The notes beneath the pieces were generated by a model that was given only the letters and a program-made list of their open reading frames with translations, was not told the DNA's origin and made no database searches. Made by a program: the position numbers and the translations under genes. From contig JAWQEG010001313.1 of NCBI GenBank assembly GCA_033782935.1, positions 496,001-560,000 of the forward strand: a stretch of DNA of 64,000 bases. Direction: 5' to 3'. How positions within the stretch are numbered: position 1 is the stretch's first letter; each line of letters opens with the position of its first letter. The stretch comes from Petrolisthes cinctipes. Taxonomy: Eukaryota > Arthropoda > Malacostraca > Decapoda > Porcellanidae. This document shows, in pieces, positions 59,770 to 64,000 of this stretch.

Positions 59770-59775
59770 TGTGTA
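59695..59775. repeat. (CT)n(GT)n microsatellite at the 3' end of copy D
   Basis: Simple repeat marking the end of the retrotransposon on the reverse strand. Confidence 0.9.
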
Positions 59776-61159
59776 CTCACCTAGTTGTACTCAGATAGTT
59801 GTGTTCTACATGATATGAGTTAGGCACGGACTGTCCTGTCTTCATGTCTATACTTATCAAGCTTCCCTTTAAATGACTGAATGCTCACTGCTTCTACTAT
59901 TTCCCAATCCAGTCTATTCCACTCATCCACACACCTATACGGAAAACTGTATTTCTTTACATTTTTCCAGCATCTAGTCTTTTTCAGCTTCTTACCATGG
60001 ACTCTGCGCTCTCCTTCGTCCTTATTAACCAAAAAGTTCTCTCTATCTGTCCACTCTATTCCTTTCATATAATTATATAACGTTATCAAGTCTCCTCTCC
60101 TCCTCCTTTCCTTCAGTGTGGACAACCCTAATCGTTCAAGTCTCTCCTCGTATGGCTAGTCTGTGAAGGTGGTAATTTTTTGTTTGGTACATTTGGGTAC
60201 ATTTCCTCCAAAGTATGCTAGGAAGCAGGATCAGAAAAGCAAAAATAATGGTGTTCTGTTGCTCGGAATAGTTTGGAGGATTCAGTTGCTCCAGAATTAC
60301 CATACACCAAACTCCTCCCTTAATCTCTGTGTCATTTTTGTTGCTGCTCTCTGTATCCTCTGCAATTTCTTAATGTGCTTCTTTTTATGTGGGGCCCAAA
60401 CTACTGCTGCATATTCCAACTGAGGTCCAATGATTGACTCTATCAACTTCTTTACCATCACCTCGTCCATATAATGAAAAGGCATTCTCATATTTACCAC
60501 CATTCTGTATGTCGTGCCTGTTATCCTGTTAATTAATGTGTTTCTCCTGTGAGAGTGAGTTTTGAATAGTCTCCACCAAATCCTTTTCCTCGGGTGCCTT
60601 TTGAATTGCCTACCCACCCATGCTGTAATTTCCTGATGACCTCCTATTAATTTTTCTCATTTCCAATACCTTGCTGTTCTTAGCATTAAATTTAATTTCC
60701 CAATCCTGACTCCACTTGTGAATCTTGTTCAAATCCTCCTGTAATTCCTCACAACTCCTTGCATCCCCTATCCTTTTCATTATCTTAGCGTCATCTGCAA
60801 ACAGACTTGTATAGCTTTCGACACCCTACACCATATCATTAACATATACTACAAACATAATCGGTCCCAACACCACACCCATCCAGTCTATTTATTCTAT
60901 CCAGTAGATTTTCCCTCTCCATCTTTATTTCCCCCAGTATAACTTCCCCTCTGTCCTCTTTATTCCAATCAAACTCACTCTCTTATGTAAATACCTCTTG
61001 AGTGTTGGAATTTCTTCTTCATAACTTCACAAATATTATAATCGTCTTCACATACTTTACCCTCCATGTTTATCTTGTTGATTCCGACCTTTTGTTTCAT
61101 TTTTCCATTTATAAACCTATGAAACAATTTAGGTTTTTTTATACAATTATTCACGATAT

Positions 61160-61542
61160 TGTAACAACAAGTGGTTGTGTTACTACCGGGGTGAACAGAT
61201 TCGATTATACACGGTAACAATTTATTGGTAAGTACATAGGTTGTGTAGTAGCAAGCACCTTGTAGCTGTGAATTCCCGCCTGCCGTAGTCGTGTAGTGTG
61301 AGAGAGGTAGGTACTGCAGGCGACACGTGGAGAGCTTGGTGTAGGCAGGTAGCGACAGGGGCCACGGCAGGTCAGGAGAGGGAGGTGTTTCCAGGTGTAG
61401 AGCTAGTGGCCGAGTGAATGAACAACGGCGCTGCGGCTGTTTAGGCCAGCCAGGGTTGTCTCAGGTAGAACAGGTGAGGCAGAAGATGCGCCCCGATAAC
61501 AGGTGAGATGGAAGCTACATAAAGGTGCTTGATGTCGCTACA
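61160..61542. mobile_element. Solo LTR inserted in copy D
   Basis: 383 bp starting TGTAACAACAAG and ending GATGTCGCTACA (TG...CA ends with inverse TGTARC/GCTACA), flanked by ATAT on both sides (61156-61159 and 61543-61546). Removing it and one ATAT restores the reading KNYEKDIV to NNCIKKPKLF of the host retrotransposon. No internal retroviral-type coding sequence, hence a solo LTR. Confidence 0.72.
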
Positions 61543-62082
61543 ATATCTTTCTCATAATTCTTCTTCGTCTCTCTTCTTGCCTGAACATAATTATTTCTTG
61601 CCTTTTTAAATGCCTCTCTATTTTTCTGTGTATTCCTCCTCCGCATTCTATTCCAGGCTTCCTCCTTTCTCAATCTTGCTGTCTCACATTGTCCAGTGAA
61701 CCATTCTTTTTTCTTCAGTTTACTTATCTTATATTTTGATACAGTCACCAGCAATAATAAGTATTCAGGTGTGTCTACAATAAGATCTCTATTGGAATTA
61801 CTTCGTTGGTGAATTTGGCCTGTTCGAAGCTTCAACCAGAGCTGTATACTTATTAGTGCTCTTGACTGTACATACTCCTTCCGTACATATTTTTCCAAAT
61901 ATATGGTATTTTCTCTGCACACTTCCGGCATCCACCAGCTCCATCCAGTCTGTACCCCAAAAGAACTTTCTTTGGTTTCTAAACTCAGTCCTTCCATAAT
62001 TCAACCTATTCTCTCTATTTGCTTCATCCCTCACATCTACACCTCCCTATAATATTTCCAACTCAATAAGTACACACATATC

Positions 62083-62235
62083 CAAAATATGTATCCAGGC
62101 TTCTTTCGAATAGCCTGATCGAGTATTAATATAGCGAGCTCAAGCAAATATGAAACAGGATAAGCGTTGTCATTGTTTCACTAGTATGTCAACTGATTCA
62201 AAACTTCAACAAGACCTGGATACAAATTTTGGATT
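62083..62235. repeat. Inverted satellite segment
   Basis: TATCCAGGCTTCTTTCGAATAGCCTGAT is the inverse of 59648-59690, and CTTCAACAAGACCTGGATAC is the inverse of the satellite core. It lies just outside the 5' end of copy D. Confidence 0.6.
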
Positions 62236-62741
62236 CCGAGTGTACATGATCACTTTTGTCTAGCGGACTTTTGTATGTGATGTTCCTCTATACCTAGTTT
62301 GTTCTGTCACCCATTTTGTCATCATATTCTCCACTGTCAGTTCGAGTAATGCCGCTCCCCATGAATCTGGTTTACCCATTGTATCCTTTCTCATGCTGTT
62401 TCATTACTTTGTAGTGTACATACCACATGTTTGTATTAGCAACCCCTCAAATGTACCAGGTACTACTCGCATGAACATATTGTTAAAATCAGGAAATACA
62501 GCTCTCCACTGAAGGAATGTTGTCACACATCCTACCATAGCAAATAACGGACTAATTACTGCTAAGAGATGCACCCCAAACATCTCATAGTTCTTGCACA
62601 GGATACTAAGAGATAACCTTAGTTACACACGCAACAACCTCTTTAAAGTTAACAATATTCTCTCCATGAACCCTCACCCAACCTTCCTGCTCGTGTTTCA
62701 GTTTTACCAAGTTCTCTCCTTGCTCCTTACCTCTTTCCTCA
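62236..62741. other. Intergenic sequence
   Basis: Nothing recognised. Confidence 0.4.
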
Positions 62742-62935
62742 CTGATGTGGGCTATACTTTAAGGGTTTGGGCGCCCTTTCGGCCCCAGCCACTCCCTTTC
62801 CTTTCTTCAACTATCCCTCTTTTCATTATATATCCCTCCTGCTTGCTGTCACACCTCTCTATCACCTTTCTCTGGTGCAATATGACCTTGCTGTTGTGGC
62901 ACCTAATATCAATCAATCAATCAATCCTCGCTGCT
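62742..62935 (+). repeat. Interspersed repeat with (ATCA)n tail, copy 2
   Basis: Same family as 9239-9440: starts near GATGTGGGCTATACTTTAAG, core GCTTGCTGTCACACCTCTCT, ends CACCTAATATCAATCAATCA. SINE or LINE 3' end. Confidence 0.6.
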
Positions 62936-64000
62936 ATTCAATCTTACTCGAGGTGCTTCGTTTTCATCCACTATTACTTCGACTCGTTGCTTCAATGCTT
63001 TGTTCTGTTCCATTAATCCATCATTTGTTTTTCTTAAATCATCTATTATCTCACTTAATTCCGTTCCTTGAATGTTCATTTGTTCGACCCTCTACCCTAT
63101 CCTATCCTAACCGAAGTTATCATAACCTAACCTCATCTCATTTATAACCTGTTCTATCCTATCTTAGCTTAGCATAATTAAATCTTGGTCTAACCTAACC
63201 TATAATGACCTACTATACGTTTCAGCGCCGGACAGACGTAAATATCTCCTAAACAAATCGTTGTATCAATATAATATTTCAGCCCACTGTCTTTAACACC
63301 CGGGCGTAATTTATGGCTGACATACCATATTCCTATATGTGTTATGTTAGGAGTTTACTGAGTGATATTAAGCCTAATCCAGTCATCATATCTAAGGCGT
63401 TATAGAGAATCGGACGAGTGTGGGGTACTCGTGTAACCCTTCCACCAACACCCCGAAATCCCCCCACACCATTCCTTCCTTCCCTACCCCAATATCTCAT
63501 TATCCCCCTCCCCGTTTCACTCTTCATCCCCCTATTTACACCATCCACCTTCCATTTTTTTTTTTTTTTATGACAGTATGTATATACGTATCCTTCATTA
63601 GTAATATTGTTTAATACAGTTACCGTTGTGTGTGGACATGAAAACCAGGGTGGGTCAAATGACCATTAAAGCAATAGCTAATCCCGTTGTTAATGGCCGT
63701 ATAGCCGGATAATAACCCACGTGTCTAAGGCCACCAGAAAATTGATTAATTTTGGTTTTGGGCAACTAAATATAATCGTTCATGGTTGCTTCATGTGTTC
63801 TTTACCTTTTTAAATAACCAATTTATGCCTTAATTGAATATTCACAGTCTCCCGTATCCCCTCCCCCTCTCTCTGAGGTATGAGGTACCCCCCCAGTCCG
63901 AGGCTATGACTCAAGTAGTGACAGGGTAGAAATCATTGACTGCCGAGGCGCACCTATTAGCAACGATGTTGTCCATTTGCCCCCGTGGATGCAGGACAGA
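62936..64000. other. Low-complexity end of window
   Basis: Contains CCTAA-type words (63100-63210), a pyrimidine-rich stretch (63440-63550) and an A/T tract at 63557. No gene supported. Confidence 0.45.

Larger units (their letters stand above)
59695..62075 (-). pseudogene. Non-LTR retrotransposon, copy D, interrupted by a solo LTR
   Basis: Reverse strand. A late-endonuclease/linker region (61997-61515: EWFTGQCETARLRKEEAWNR, RETKKNYEKDIV) is interrupted by the solo LTR and resumes at about 61156 (NNCIKKPKLFHRFINGKMKQ). Then there is a short thumb-side piece, an apparent internal deletion near 60880 removing RT fingers, VLGPIMFVVYVNDM, LFADDAKIMKRI, and a C-terminal region (60617-60297: IGPQLEYAAVVWAPHKKKHI; 60125-59820: VDEWNRLDWEIVEA). 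The 3' UTR ends CTAGGTGAGTACACACAC, then (GA)n, as in copy C. Confidence 0.75.

Overview
This is a eukaryotic, intron-bearing, repeat-saturated window. It most likely comes from a decapod crustacean or another arthropod. That is an inference from three things: short TTAGG-type runs (e.g. near 44,990 and 46,600), very dense di- and trinucleotide microsatellites, and mobile-element families that look arthropod-like. No bacterial gene organisation, rRNA or intact tRNA was seen. Most long open frames are transposon proteins or translated microsatellites.

The only host genes I can support are cytosolic sulfotransferases on the + strand. Five exons at 10,776-10,955, 15,580-15,725, 19,497-19,698, 20,103-20,229 and 22,926-23,092 splice in perfect phase into 274 residues. 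They carry the 5'-PAPS loop (YPKCGTTW), a candidate catalytic His and the 3'-PAPS motif (RNPKDMIVSYYH). No C-terminal exon with the GxxGxxK region was found. A paralogous first exon lies at 50,765-50,938, so the locus looks like a tandem pair whose later exons are absent or outside the window.

Layout. 0.3-2.2 kb: reverse-strand remnant of an I/Nimb-like non-LTR retrotransposon. 3.4-4.7 kb: PIF/Harbinger-like element carrying a nested hAT MITE. 5.8-6.2 and 8.5-9.2 kb: foldback and hAT MITEs. 10.8-23.1 kb: sulfotransferase gene; intron 2 holds a TTAA-type element split by a TA-flanked MITE and by a 2.1-kb TIR element, and intron 4 holds further TTAA-type copies. 23.8-26.9 kb: an intact TTAA-flanked MITE, a decayed non-LTR fragment and a Tigger/pogo deletion derivative. 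28.2-36.2 kb: scrambled Ty3-like gag, protease and integrase pieces, interrupted by a Helitron with nested MITEs, a non-LTR reverse transcriptase split by a SINE, and a hAT MITE.

37.4-57.7 kb: two opposite-facing copies (A and B) of one RNase H-bearing non-LTR retrotransposon. Between them is an 8-kb inverted repeat with about 2.5-kb arms, whose spacer carries a second Harbinger-like copy. Copy B contains a TTAA-flanked MITE for which copy A preserves the empty site. 57.9-62.2 kb: two further non-LTR copies ending in microsatellites, one split by a solo LTR, embedded in an inverted satellite. 62.2-64 kb: a short interspersed repeat and low-complexity DNA.

The genes do not form an operon or pathway. 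The window is one sulfotransferase locus enlarged by successive insertions, several of which can be dated relative to one another by nesting, target-site duplications and an empty site.
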